Origin: JALYNX01 sp963724825
Lineage (GTDB): Bacteria; Actinomycetota; Acidimicrobiia; Spongiisociales; ZC4RG35
DNA length: 64,000 bases
NCBI GenBank assembly: GCA_963724825.1
Contig: CAVRWT010000008.1
Span: 1 to 64,000 of the forward strand
Reading direction: 5' to 3'
Part shown: positions 35,206 to 44,299 of the stretch, one piece after another
Layout: each line of letters opens with the position of its first letter
How positions within the stretch are numbered: position 1 is the stretch's first letter
The notes under the pieces: generated by a model
Database searches by the model: none
Told to the model about the DNA's origin: nothing
Seen by the model: the letters and a program-made list of their open reading frames with translations, nothing else
Translations under genes and position numbers: made by a program

Positions 35206-36335
35206 GCGAAACGCTCCTGCAGAACCTCCCCGGCGGCCGGAGCCGGACACGACTCACCTTGCTCCTTGTATCTCCCGCCCTGTTGGTGATCGTCCTCGCC
35301 ATGGTGGCAACCATGGTCTTCCTGTTGACGAACGATGCCGGCGCCCAGGACAGTGCGAGGGCCGGTCTCGCCCGGGTTGGAGACGCCCTCGCCGTCGTCA
35401 TCGTCACCGGCGACGGCGCAGCAGCCACTGTCGCGGGGACGAGAGATTTCGTCGTCGTCTGGGGGCTGCTGTTGCCGGCAGCGGCACTGGTTCCAGCTGC
35501 CGTCGCCGCATGGTTGCTGGCCGGACGGGTACTTCGCATCATCGGCCGGGCCAACTCGGAGGTGGAAACGGCAGATGAAGAACGCCGCAACCACCTCCAG
35601 GAGATCGTGCACGAGTTGCGCACCCCACTCGCAGTCATGGGGGCGAATCTGGAGCTTGCATCCACCAAGGTCGCCGCCGAATCGGATGCCTCACCGCATA
35701 TCGGGGCAGCCCGTCGGGCGGTCGGTCGAATGGCTCGCACGGTCGATGACCTGGACGGGCACGGTCGGCTGTCGGTGGAGCAGGAGGACAGTTCGGTAGA
35801 TCTCGCAAGCCTGGCCGAGGGCGCCGCGGCCGAGCATGCCGGGGTTGCACAGGCGGGTGGAATTCACATCGTCCTCACCGGAGCACCATCGATCATGGTG
35901 CCGGCGGCGGACCCGGCAGCGGTGTCAGCGGCGATCGGAAACTTCCTGAGCAACGCCGTTCGATTCGCCCCGCGAGGATCCGCCGTAACCGTCGATTGGG
36001 GAGAGGTTGGCGATTGGGCCTGGCTCTCAGTCACCGACGAAGGGCCGGGGCTGGCGCCACACCTGCACGCTCGTGTCTTCGAGAGGGGCTGGCAAGGGCC
36101 ATACGACCGGGGTCGGGGCGTGGTCAGCGGCGGAGCCGGGCTCGGGTTGACCATCGCCCGGCAACTCACAGAGGCTCAAGGCGGTGCGGTGACCATCGAA
36201 TCGGAGGAGGGCGGAGGCGCCACTCTCGCGATGTGGTTGCCGCTCGACCACGGGGCAAACCAAGACGACGTGCTGGACGCCGATCGGGTGCACAACGCGA
36301 TGCAGCCTTGGCGCAAAGATTTCCAGCCGGCTTGA
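35202..36335 (+). CDS. Membrane sensor histidine kinase (HisKA type)
   Basis: 377 residues from TTG 35202, overlapping the regulator stop (TTGA). Two helices (about 18-42 and 84-107) bracket a short ~40-residue periplasmic loop, then a linker leads to the HisKA motif HELRTP with His137. The ATP-binding domain has NFLSNAVRFAPRG, DEGPGLAP and GAGLGLTIARQL. The sensing loop is too small for a classical PAS-like sensor, so it may sense membrane or partner proteins. It phosphorylates the upstream regulator. Confidence 0.87.
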   Translation: MSETLLQNLPGGRSRTRLTLLLVSPALLVIVLAMVATMVFLLTNDAGAQDSARAGLARVGDALAVVIVTGDGAAATVAGTRDFVVVWGLLLPAAALVPAAVAAWLLAGRVLRIIGRANSEVETADEERRNHLQEIVHELRTPLAVMGANLELASTKVAAESDASPHIGAARRAVGRMARTVDDLDGHGRLSVEQEDSSVDLASLAEGAAAEHAGVAQAGGIHIVLTGAPSIMVPAADPAAVSAAIGNFLSNAVRFAPRGSAVTVDWGEVGDWAWLSVTDEGPGLAPHLHARVFERGWQGPYDRGRGVVSGGAGLGLTIARQLTEAQGGAVTIESEEGGGATLAMWLPLDHGANQDDVLDADRVHNAMQPWRKDFQPA

Positions 36336-36392
36336 CGGCCCCTTTAAACCGCGTTTCGTATCTTGCGGCGGTTTACCCCAATCGGAGGCCCC

Positions 36393-37577
36393 TTGACTCA
36401 GCTCGACCCAAACCCCCCGAAGCTTCGTTCGCGACGACGCTCATGGCGTGACCTTCCGGCGTCTCCGCCGGTATCGGACCTGATCGCACCCTCGACGAAT
36501 ACCAGCGACCAGACGGCGACCGAAGTCCAACCGTCCGTCCCTCAGGCGCCCGTCGAGGTCACCGAAAAGGCACCGAGACGCTGGATACGCGTCCTGGCGT
36601 ACGTCACCTCCGCCCTGGTTCTCATCGCGGCGCTCGGTGGGTACTGGCTCGTTCGGCGCGCCGACACCACCACGACGCCGACCGTGGCCGCCGCCGAGGC
36701 AGAAGCCGGGAGCACGGAGGCGGTGGCTGCCGCCCTCAGCCCGGCCGTTGTCCACATCGAAGTCATGGGAGGTCTCGAAGCCGGCGGAGGAGTCGGCTCT
36801 GGAGTGATCTACGACACCTCTGGCCTGGTTCTCACCGCGCACCACGTCGTCTCCTTCTCTGACGAGGTCACTGTCATCACAGCCGATGGGCGCAGCTTCA
36901 ACGGCCGAGTGGTCGGGCGCATCCCCGAGCGGGATCTGGCAGTCGTCGCCCTCGACGACGCATCCGATCTGGTGGCAGCAGCCATCGCCGAGCCGGGAAC
37001 AGTGGAAGTCGGGGAGCCGGCCATCGCGCTGGGCAGCCCGTTTGGCTACCAACAGTCGGTCACCGCAGGCATCATCTCGGGCCTGGACCGGGAGGTGGAG
37101 ACACCGATGGGAACCCTCACCGGCCTCATTCAGACCGACGCCCCGATCAACCCGGGCAACTCGGGTGGGCCGTTGGCCGACGCCGAAGCCAAGGTCATCG
37201 GAATCAACACCGCTATCGCCTCGATGTCCGGCGGCAACGACGGAGTGGGATTCGCAATTCCCATCGAGGACTTCACCTCATTGATCGATGAGGTTCAGGC
37301 CAATGGTGGGGTCGACGCCCCGACCATTCCCGCCCCGGAGGACGCTTCGAGCATGCAGGGGTTGGTTCCCGGCCTCGAGGATCTGCTCCCCGGCCTCGAC
37401 GACCTGTTCGGTCCCGGAGGGGCGCAGGACCTTCAGGACCTCCCCGATCTCCAGGAGATGCTCGACGAGATGTTCGGCCCGGGTGCGATCCCGCCTGAAC
37501 TGGAGCAGTTGCTCGAAGAGCTTCTGTCCATCCCCGCACCAGCTCAGACGCCCGATGAGGAGGCACCAGGAGCATGA
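36393..37577 (+). CDS. Membrane-anchored HtrA-like trypsin-family serine protease without PDZ
   Basis: 394 residues from TTG 36393, which has GGAGG 4 nt upstream; TTG 36363 lacks one. A disordered Pro/Thr N-terminal segment precedes one membrane anchor (LAYVTSALVLIAALGGYWLV). The chymotrypsin-like catalytic triad is visible: His in LTAHHVVS, Asp in ERDLAVVALDD, Ser in NPGNSGGPL. A usual HtrA PDZ domain is replaced by a ~85-residue acidic, Leu-rich tail (LVPGLEDLLPGLDDLFGPG, then LEQLLEELL). It is a periplasm/cell-wall-side quality-control protease candidate. Its stop overlaps the MoxR ATG. Confidence 0.82.
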   Translation: MTQLDPNPPKLRSRRRSWRDLPASPPVSDLIAPSTNTSDQTATEVQPSVPQAPVEVTEKAPRRWIRVLAYVTSALVLIAALGGYWLVRRADTTTTPTVAAAEAEAGSTEAVAAALSPAVVHIEVMGGLEAGGGVGSGVIYDTSGLVLTAHHVVSFSDEVTVITADGRSFNGRVVGRIPERDLAVVALDDASDLVAAAIAEPGTVEVGEPAIALGSPFGYQQSVTAGIISGLDREVETPMGTLTGLIQTDAPINPGNSGGPLADAEAKVIGINTAIASMSGGNDGVGFAIPIEDFTSLIDEVQANGGVDAPTIPAPEDASSMQGLVPGLEDLLPGLDDLFGPGGAQDLQDLPDLQEMLDEMFGPGAIPPELEQLLEELLSIPAPAQTPDEEAPGA

Positions 37578-38614
37578 TCACCAACCCACTTCAACCGATC
37601 GTGGAGGTGCCGCAGTCAGACCTCCTCGCCACCCGGCTCCGTCAAGTCATGACAGAGATGAAGACTGTCATCGTCGGCCAGGACCGCGTTCTCGAGCGGG
37701 TCCTGGTGGCGCTACTGGCAGGCGGCCACTGCCTGCTCGAAGGGGTGCCCGGACTGGGCAAGACCCTGACGGTTTCAACCCTGGCCAGGACCCTCGGGGG
37801 CACCTTCACCCGAATCCAATTCACCCCGGACCTCCTGCCCTCCGACATCGTCGGCACCCGCATCTACCGGCCCTCGACTGAGGGATTCGACGTGGAACTG
37901 GGCCCGGTGTTCGCCAACTTCGTCCTCGCCGACGAGATCAACCGGGCTCCGGCCAAGGTTCAGTCGGCACTCCTCGAAGCGATGGGTGAGCGTCAAATCT
38001 CCATCGGTGGCACGACTTACCGGCTTCCCCTTCCCTTCCTGGTTCTGGCCACCCAGAACCCGATCGAGTCCGAGGGTGTCTACCCACTCCCCGAGGCGCA
38101 GCGAGATCGCTTCCTGATGAGAATCCCGGTGGACTACCCGACCGCGGTCGAGGAGCACGAGATAGTCGACCGCTCCCGGCGTCAGACGACAGCTCCTGTC
38201 GCCCTGCTCTCCACCGAGGACGTGGCGAGTCTCCAGACGGCAGCGGAATCCGTGTACGTCGACCGTTCCGTGCAGGACTACGCCATCCGGCTGGTCCTGG
38301 CCACCCGGAACCCCTCTGAGCACGGAGTGAAGATCGACGGCCTTCTCGCCTACGGGGCCAGCCCTCGGGCGAGCATCGGCTTGATCGCCGCCGGCAGGGC
38401 TCTGGCGCTGCTGAGGGGGCGAAACCATCTGCTTCCCCAGGACGTCTACGACATCGCCTACGACGTGCTCAACCACCGGCTGGTTCTTTCCTTCGACGCC
38501 GTCGCCGACGGTGTCACCGTCGACGAGGTCCTGATCGAACTGCTCACCACGGTCGTGGCGCCGCGTCTGTCGTCGTCACAGCTGATCGAGCAGCGATCCT
38601 CCGTGGGGGTCTGA
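37574..38614 (+). CDS. MoxR-family AAA+ ATPase
   Basis: 346 residues from ATG 37574, overlapping the protease stop. Walker A is GVPGLGKT at 57-64 and Walker B is VLADEINRAP near 118-127. Sensor 1 is in LVLATQNPIE and the arginine finger region in PEAQRDRFLMRI. MoxR proteins are chaperone-like ATPases working with VWA proteins to mature or activate complexes. The partner genes, DUF58 and VWA, follow. It is the core of the module. Confidence 0.92.
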   Translation: MITNPLQPIVEVPQSDLLATRLRQVMTEMKTVIVGQDRVLERVLVALLAGGHCLLEGVPGLGKTLTVSTLARTLGGTFTRIQFTPDLLPSDIVGTRIYRPSTEGFDVELGPVFANFVLADEINRAPAKVQSALLEAMGERQISIGGTTYRLPLPFLVLATQNPIESEGVYPLPEAQRDRFLMRIPVDYPTAVEEHEIVDRSRRQTTAPVALLSTEDVASLQTAAESVYVDRSVQDYAIRLVLATRNPSEHGVKIDGLLAYGASPRASIGLIAAGRALALLRGRNHLLPQDVYDIAYDVLNHRLVLSFDAVADGVTVDEVLIELLTTVVAPRLSSSQLIEQRSSVGV

Positions 38615-38616
38615 GC

Positions 38617-39585
38617 ATGCTGGGAAGGTCCGGCCCCCCCTCCGGCGTGGAGGCGATCCCACGAGGGTCAAGGCTCACGTCACCTTCGCGAGTGCCGATC
38701 GACCGCCTCCGGATGACGGTGTTGAGGCGCCTCGACGGTCTCCTCGCCGGTGACCATGCCGGCCTGTTCCCCGGTCATGGCACCGAGCGCGGCGAAGCAC
38801 GGCCCTACGTCCCCGGAGACGACCCGCGTCATATCGACTGGGCGGTCACCGCCCGCACCCATGACCCGCACGTCCGGGACATGATCGCCGACCACGAACT
38901 CGAGGTGTGGCTCGTGCTCGACACCTCATCCAGCCTTGGCTTTGGAACGGGCCTCGCAACGAAGCACGAGGTGGCCTGGTCAGCCGCGGGGGCGTTTGCC
39001 CTGCTTGCCTCGTCGGGCGGCAACCGGGTCGGCGCGGTCCGCTCCACCATCGATGGCGGTGGATCTCGCCCCCAAATACTTCCGGCGCGTAGCGGCTCCA
39101 CCCATACCGGAGCCGTGCTGGCAGCGCTCTACCGGGCACCGGTCGATGGCGAGGTCGGCGACCTCAGCGCTGCCATCGACATGGTCCGCCGAACTGCCCG
39201 TCGCCGCGGCCTCGCCGTCGTCATCTCCGACTTTCTGGGCGAGCCGACATGGGAGCGCTCGTTGCGAGCCTTGTCACATCGCCACGAGTTGATCGCAGTC
39301 GAAGTGGTCGATCCACGGGAGGTCGACCTGCCTGACGTCGGGCTGATTTCGGTCGTGGACCCCGAGACCGGTCGCCGTCGGCTGGTCGACACTTCCACCC
39401 CCTCGGTCCGACGTGCATATGGCGAATTGGCCGCACACCGCCGAGCCGACATTGCGGCTCGACTCAAGAGCTGTGGCGCCGATCACCTGACGCTCACGAC
39501 GGATCGTGACTGGGTGCTCGACTTCGTCCGCTTCGTTTCCGGGCGCAAAGCACGACTCATGGCCGCAGGGAGGTCCACAAGGTGA
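38617..39585 (+). CDS. DUF58 (BatB/YeaD-like) protein of a MoxR system
   Basis: 322 residues from ATG 38617, 2 nt after the MoxR stop. The DUF58 signature is visible: RPYVPGDDPRHIDWAVTART, then DHELEVWLVLDTSSSLGFG with a VWA-like DTSSS metal motif. It carries no membrane helices, so it is a cytosolic partner of MoxR ATPases. It ends in GTGA overlapping the VWA gene start. In bacterial Bat-type clusters these proteins deliver substrates to MoxR; none is identified here. Confidence 0.88.
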   Translation: MLGRSGPPSGVEAIPRGSRLTSPSRVPIDRLRMTVLRRLDGLLAGDHAGLFPGHGTERGEARPYVPGDDPRHIDWAVTARTHDPHVRDMIADHELEVWLVLDTSSSLGFGTGLATKHEVAWSAAGAFALLASSGGNRVGAVRSTIDGGGSRPQILPARSGSTHTGAVLAALYRAPVDGEVGDLSAAIDMVRRTARRRGLAVVISDFLGEPTWERSLRALSHRHELIAVEVVDPREVDLPDVGLISVVDPETGRRRLVDTSTPSVRRAYGELAAHRRADIAARLKSCGADHLTLTTDRDWVLDFVRFVSGRKARLMAAGRSTR

Positions 39586-40569
39586 GCGATTTCGGATTCC
39601 TGGTTCCCGGCCGATTGGCCCTCCTTGTGCTCCCCATCGCCTTGGGCCTGGCCTACCTGGTCCTTCAGGCGAGACGGCGCCGCTATGCGATGCGTTTCAC
39701 GACCATCGAGATGCTCGATCAGGTCGCCCCCGACCGCCCCGGATGGCGCCGCCATCTCACCGCTCTTGGTCTCGTGCTGGCAGTAGTGGTGGCGACCGTC
39801 GCCTTTGCCCGCCCGGTGATCGCTGGTGAGACCTACGAGTCGGTCCAGACCGTGGTACTGGCCATAGACGTTTCCCTCTCCATGGAGGCCGACGATGTGT
39901 CGCCATCTCGGATCGACGCAGTCCGGGACGCCGCCGCGAGAGTTCCTCGACACCGTGCCCGAAGGTGTTTCGGTGGGGGTCGTCGCTTTCGACGGCGAAG
40001 CACGCCAACTCATTGCTCCGACAGCACGCCTCGACGCCGTTCGCCGCGTCATCGACAACTCGATCGATCACGGCAATCTGGGAGAGGGCACCGCGATCGG
40101 AGAGGCGGTGTTCGCCGGGATCAACGCCATCGAGTCGTCGGCGCCGGACATCAAGGAGACCACTCCGGAAACGGGTGAGTCGGTGGGGACCATCGTGGTT
40201 CTATCCGACGGCGAGACCACGATGGGAAGGACCAACGACGAGGCTGCAACTGCGGCGCGCAACGCGAGTATCCCGGTGCACACGATCGCATTCGGCACGG
40301 ACGCAGGCACCATCGTCGACCCTTACGGCGAGGTCGTCCCGGTCCCCGTCAACGAGGCCGCCCTTCAGAAATTGGCGCAGCAGACAGACGGGAAAGCACT
40401 CACCGCGGCCACCGCGGAGCAACTGAGCCAGGTGTACGAGGATCTGGGCCGCTCGGTCCAGGTGGCCACCGAGCCGATCGAGATCGCTGATTGGTTCGTC
40501 GGAGCAGCACTGGCGGTCCTGAGCCTGGCCGGCCTGGGCTCTCTGGTCTGGTTCGGCCGACTCCCCTAA
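39582..40569 (+). CDS. BatA-like membrane VWA-domain protein; frameshifted
   Basis: About 329 residues from GTG 39582, overlapping the DUF58 stop. Two N-terminal membrane segments (GRLALLVLPIALGLAYLVLQ and a second near 60-78) precede the VWA domain with MIDAS DVSLSM. A one-base change near 39940 displaces the frame: the continuation EFLDTVPEGVSVGVVAFDGE, LSDGETTMGR and the C-terminal helix WFVGAALAVLSLAGLGSLVW run in another frame to 40569. The MIDAS in the restored protein looks complete. It is probably the membrane anchor of the MoxR/DUF58 complex and is the last gene of the operon. Confidence 0.82.
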
Positions 40570-40586
40570 GACGGATCCGACCCGCC

Positions 40587-41966
40587 TCAGGCGGCCACTC
40601 GATACAGCCGCCAACGGTCGGGGATGCCTCTCAGTTCGTGCTCCCCGGCCTCTCTGAAATGGAGGTCGCCTCCGGCCGTCAGATCCTTGACGGTCTGGGA
40701 GACCAGGATCTCCGACGCCCCGGCCTGTCCCATGACCCGGGCTCCGATCGACACTGCGAGGCCGGCGCATTTCCCGTCGACGATCTCACACTCGCCGGTG
40801 TGCACGCCGGCACGAATCTGAATCCCCAACGGGGCCAGGTCGGTCATGACATCCCGGGCGCATTCGATGGCGCGCGCCGGTCCATCGAACACGATGTAGA
40901 AGCCGTCCCCCGCCGTGTCCTGCTCCCTTCCTCCGTGACGCTCCAGTTGCCGACGCACTATCCGGTGGTGGTTCTCGAGCAGCCGTTTCCATTCGTGGTC
41001 ACCGAGGCTGGCCTGAAGTGAGGTCGAGTCCACGATGTCGGTGAACATCACCGTGGCCAGGATTCGGTCGGTCTTGGGCACTTGGCGCTTGCCGGTTACG
41101 AACTCTTCGACCACGTCGAGGATGGAGTCGCTGTCACCGGCGATGGGGAGATGGTCCACACCTGGGAGCTCGACGTATCGAGCGCCCGTGATCTGATCGG
41201 CTACAAATCGTGCCTGGTCACGGGGCACGATCAGGTCTCCTTCCCGATGCAGGACCAAAGTTGGGACCTGGATGGCGGGAAGCACCTCCCGGATATCCAG
41301 ATCGGTCAATATCTGGCCCAGTTCCCGATATGCCGCCGGGGTGGCCACCAGCCGCTCGAAGCGGGCCCACCACTTGACGAACCGCTCATCATCCGCCAGC
41401 GACGGCGCCTGAACCGAGAGGTTCCTGCCCGTCCCAACCTCTCTCACAAAGCGATCGAGGAAGGAAGCTTGATCTTCGGCGCTTATTCCCGCAGGGAAGT
41501 CCGACGACGCCACCCTCTTGGCGGTCGGGGCGTACAGGATCAGGCCCTCGGTGCGCTGTGGGTGGGTTGCCGCAAAGAGCGCCGACATGCTGGCCGCCCG
41601 GGCGACACCGAACACGATCGCATCCTCGACGCCCACGGCGTCCATGACTGCACCCAGGTCGTCACGCTGTCTCTCGATGATGGGTGCCTCTGATCCCCGG
41701 TCCGACTGGCCGATTCCTCGCATGTCGAACACGGTGAGGCGAGAGAACGATGCCATTCGACCAAGGAGGTGCTCCCAATGCGGCTCCTCCCACATCACAT
41801 CCACATTGGAAAAGAGCCCGGAGCAGAAGATCAGGTCTGGCCCTTTGCCGATCGTCTGATAGGCAATGGAGATGTCGCCACTCTTCGCGTACCGGGTGTC
41901 GGGGAAGTCAGTCACGGAAACCGGCACAAGGTAACGCTGACCGCGGTCGAAATCTGTCACAGCCAC
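40587..41966 (-). CDS. Alpha/beta hydrolase fused to class III cyclase homology domain
   Basis: 459 residues from GTG 41966. Residues ~25-290 are an alpha/beta hydrolase (DLIFCSGLFSNVDVMWEEPH, FDMRGIGQSDRG, and GVARAASMSALFAA where GxSxG would be). Here the nucleophile region reads GVARAAS, so the Ser is lost. Residues ~310-459 are a class III nucleotidyl cyclase domain (FTDIVDSTSLQ, AGDGF, AGVHTGECEI). Metal Asp residues are present. The substrate-specifying Lys four residues before the second Asp is Asp here (DTAGDG), and the transition-state Asn position is Ser. Activity is doubtful; a regulatory role is likely. It is convergent with the VWA gene at 39582. Confidence 0.82.
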   Translation of the reverse strand: MAVTDFDRGQRYLVPVSVTDFPDTRYAKSGDISIAYQTIGKGPDLIFCSGLFSNVDVMWEEPHWEHLLGRMASFSRLTVFDMRGIGQSDRGSEAPIIERQRDDLGAVMDAVGVEDAIVFGVARAASMSALFAATHPQRTEGLILYAPTAKRVASSDFPAGISAEDQASFLDRFVREVGTGRNLSVQAPSLADDERFVKWWARFERLVATPAAYRELGQILTDLDIREVLPAIQVPTLVLHREGDLIVPRDQARFVADQITGARYVELPGVDHLPIAGDSDSILDVVEEFVTGKRQVPKTDRILATVMFTDIVDSTSLQASLGDHEWKRLLENHHRIVRRQLERHGGREQDTAGDGFYIVFDGPARAIECARDVMTDLAPLGIQIRAGVHTGECEIVDGKCAGLAVSIGARVMGQAGASEILVSQTVKDLTAGGDLHFREAGEHELRGIPDRWRLYRVAA

Positions 41967-42004
41967 CGGTCAGACTCTTGTTTGCGGCGATTCCAGGCAA
42001 TTTC

Positions 42005-42029
42005 TTGTCGGCCCCGTAGGGGCCGACAA
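42005..42029. repeat. Perfect 11-bp inverted repeat between divergent genes
   Basis: TTGTCGGCCCC and GGGGCCGACAA flank GTA. It sits 38 bp from the start of the cyclase gene and 15 bp before a TTGACA box of the divergent VWA gene, so it is not in a terminator position for either. It may be an operator or an orphan hairpin. The rest of the 165-bp gap shows nothing else. Confidence 0.6.
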
Positions 42030-42043
42030 CCCCGGGGGAGGGG

Positions 42044-42073
42044 TTGACAGCACTGCCAGCCATGCCGTATTGG
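42044..42073 (+). promoter_or_regulatory. Candidate promoter of the 42132 VWA gene
   Basis: TTGACA (42044-42049) and TATTGG (42068-42073) are separated by 18 bp, 58 nt before the ATG. The -35 box is perfect and the -10 is moderate. Confidence 0.4.
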
Positions 42074-42131
42074 TGCGGCCCGTTTGGCCGCAAGAGGAGT
42101 GGGAAGTGCCCACGGAACACAAGGAGGACCA

Positions 42132-42779
42132 ATGAAACCCGTACATATTTCGATCGTTCTGGACCGATCCGGTTCGATGTCGAGCATCGCCGACGATGTC
42201 GTCGGCGGGTTCAACCAGTTCCTGCGCAAGCAGCGGGAGACGGAAGGCGAAGCGAGGGTCACTCTCGTCCAGTTCGACTCAGACGACCCGTTCGAACTGC
42301 TCATCGACGGAATCCCGTTGCGTGAGGTCACCGACCTCGACAGGTCCGTCTATCAACCGCGCTCTACGACGCCGCTCTACGACGCGGTCGGCCGGATGAT
42401 CGTTCGGGTCGACGGTGAGATCGCCGGTCGAAGCGAGGGCGGCCTGCCCGAGGAGGACCAGGTGGTCCTGATCGTGACCGACGGTCTCGAAAACGCCAGC
42501 ACCGATTTCGACCGCTCGAAGGTCTTCGAGATGGTGTCCGACCGTCGGAAGCAGGGTTGGGTGTTCGTGTTCCTCGGTGCCGACCAGGACGTCTACGCCG
42601 AGGGGCACAAGGTCGGGGTAGCAATGGCCAATCGCGTTGGCTGGGAGAAGACGAAGGCAGGCAGCGACAAGATGTGGAAGGACGTTTCCTACTCGACCGC
42701 CACATATCGGGAGAAGGAAGAGTTCTTGCGCCAACAGGATCGGGACCGCTTCCACGAGGAGGACCCGAACCCGGAGTGA
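42132..42779 (+). CDS. Soluble VWA-domain protein
   Basis: 215 residues from ATG 42132, with AAGGAGGACCA upstream. A single VWA fold: MIDAS D11-x-S13-x-S15 in LDRSGSMSS, the loop Thr in RSTTPLYDAVG, and the late Asp in IVTDGLENAS. It has no signal or membrane helix. Such stand-alone VWA proteins often bind partner proteins via Mg2+; the C-terminal ~50 residues (KTKAGSDKMWKDVSY) are helical and charged. No partner ATPase is adjacent. It is convergent with the wax-ester synthase gene, 3 nt apart. Confidence 0.8.
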   Translation: MKPVHISIVLDRSGSMSSIADDVVGGFNQFLRKQRETEGEARVTLVQFDSDDPFELLIDGIPLREVTDLDRSVYQPRSTTPLYDAVGRMIVRVDGEIAGRSEGGLPEEDQVVLIVTDGLENASTDFDRSKVFEMVSDRRKQGWVFVFLGADQDVYAEGHKVGVAMANRVGWEKTKAGSDKMWKDVSYSTATYREKEEFLRQQDRDRFHEEDPNPE

Positions 42780-42782
42780 CCT

Positions 42783-44171
42783 TCACCCTCGGCTATGGGT
42801 GTGGTCGGTTCTGACTCCGGTCGACGCCGCGAGTAGATCCAAATCCTCCCGGATGCCTCCCGCAAGGACGTCGATGTCTGGGCAGGCATCACCGTCACCG
42901 ATGACGGTGATGTTGAACTGGCCCGCATATGACATTGCACCTATTCCAAGTGAGACCTTCCCGATGAGGGGAAGCAACGGGAACACCTCGAGGACCTTGG
43001 CCCCCTCAAAGTAGAGGGGGAAGGGGGGACCGGGGAGGTCGGCTGTGGTCACATTCACGCGTTGTCGGTCGATCAGCTTGAGGAACTGGCGCCCCAGCAC
43101 CCCGCGATGTGGCAGCTTGCCCAAGTGGGGCCGGCTCCTTGCCTTCCTCTCTGCGGTCTCCAACGCGATCAGCCGAAGCCTGTCGACAGGATCCGGCACC
43201 CCTATCGGTAGGGGGACGACCATTTCAGCGATCTGATTTCCCAGGGCGTGTTCGAAGTCGCGGCGGAGTGTCACCGGCACGTAGACCCTGATGACCGTGT
43301 CCTCGACTTCCTCTCCACGATCCTGGAGAAGATGGCGCAGACCTCCGGCGAGGACTGTCAACAGGACGTCATTGACCTTGGCGTCGCAGATGTGGGCCAC
43401 CCCTTTGAACAGAGCAAGGTCGCTACGGACGAAGGCGAAGTTGCGATCCCCCCCGACCCGGCGGTCGAGACTGGTCGCAGGGAGTTGTCTCTCGGCGATT
43501 AGCTCGCGCATGGCCGGCCAACCGGCCCAGAGGCTTCGAAGCATTCTCACCGGGTGGATGAGCCCCAGCAGCCTTCGGCTCAATGTTTCGGCACGACGTC
43601 GCCGGTGGTCGGAGCGCAGATCGTCTGGCGTCGGCTGCGGCGTCGGTTCCCAGGGTCGGGGTGCTTGCGGAACCGCGGTGGGATCCACATCGAGAAAGGC
43701 TCCAAACGTGGCCATTCCAGCCATCCCGTCGGCGATGGAGTGATGGGTTCTCATGAACAATCCGACCCGGTGATCCGGAAGTCCCGTGAGGAACCACATT
43801 TCCCAGAGAGGTCGGGACCGGTCAAGACGTACCTTTCGCAATTGTTCGATGGTGGGGAGAAGTTGGGCCTCCCCGGCGTGTGCCGGGAGCGAAAAGACCC
43901 TCACATGCTTGTTGATGTCGAATTGGGGAGCATCGACCCACAACGGCCCTCCCAGTTCGCGGCTTGGCACCTCGAGGAGTTGACGGAACCGGGGCACTCG
44001 ATCGAGGCGGCTTGCCACGGCCTCTCTCAACGCTTCGATGCGGAAGCGATTGTCGAGGTCGAACAAGTCGACTCCGTCGAGGATGGCCAGCGCGCCGATG
44101 TCTTGTGGCCAGATCTCATCCGGCCACAACATGATCTGGTCCGCCGCGGTAAGCCGCTCGATCTTGGTCAT
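42783..44171 (-). CDS. Wax ester synthase/diacylglycerol acyltransferase (WS/DGAT)
   Basis: 462 residues from ATG 44171; longer upstream frames are not family-like. The catalytic motif HHSIADG (HHxxxDG) is at 143-149, with RPLWEMWFLTGL before it and the C-terminal PLYFEGAKVLEVFPLLPLIG signature. It esterifies fatty alcohols or diacylglycerol with acyl-CoA to form wax esters or triacylglycerol, typical of storage-lipid-forming Actinobacteria. It probably associates with the membrane. No other lipid genes are adjacent. Divergent from the serine hydrolase at 44300; the ~128-bp gap shows no clear motif. Confidence 0.9.
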   Translation of the reverse strand: MTKIERLTAADQIMLWPDEIWPQDIGALAILDGVDLFDLDNRFRIEALREAVASRLDRVPRFRQLLEVPSRELGGPLWVDAPQFDINKHVRVFSLPAHAGEAQLLPTIEQLRKVRLDRSRPLWEMWFLTGLPDHRVGLFMRTHHSIADGMAGMATFGAFLDVDPTAVPQAPRPWEPTPQPTPDDLRSDHRRRRAETLSRRLLGLIHPVRMLRSLWAGWPAMRELIAERQLPATSLDRRVGGDRNFAFVRSDLALFKGVAHICDAKVNDVLLTVLAGGLRHLLQDRGEEVEDTVIRVYVPVTLRRDFEHALGNQIAEMVVPLPIGVPDPVDRLRLIALETAERKARSRPHLGKLPHRGVLGRQFLKLIDRQRVNVTTADLPGPPFPLYFEGAKVLEVFPLLPLIGKVSLGIGAMSYAGQFNITVIGDGDACPDIDVLAGGIREDLDLLAASTGVRTDHTHSRG

Positions 44172-44299
44172 CGTGGTCTCACGGAGAGCGTCGTTCGTCA
44201 GGTGGCTCGGGGCAAGGGCCTTTGGATTCAGGGGTTCGGGGCGTTCGGCACTATTGAATCTGCTGGCACAGGAGCAAGCTCGGCTTGGAGGTGTCAGCA

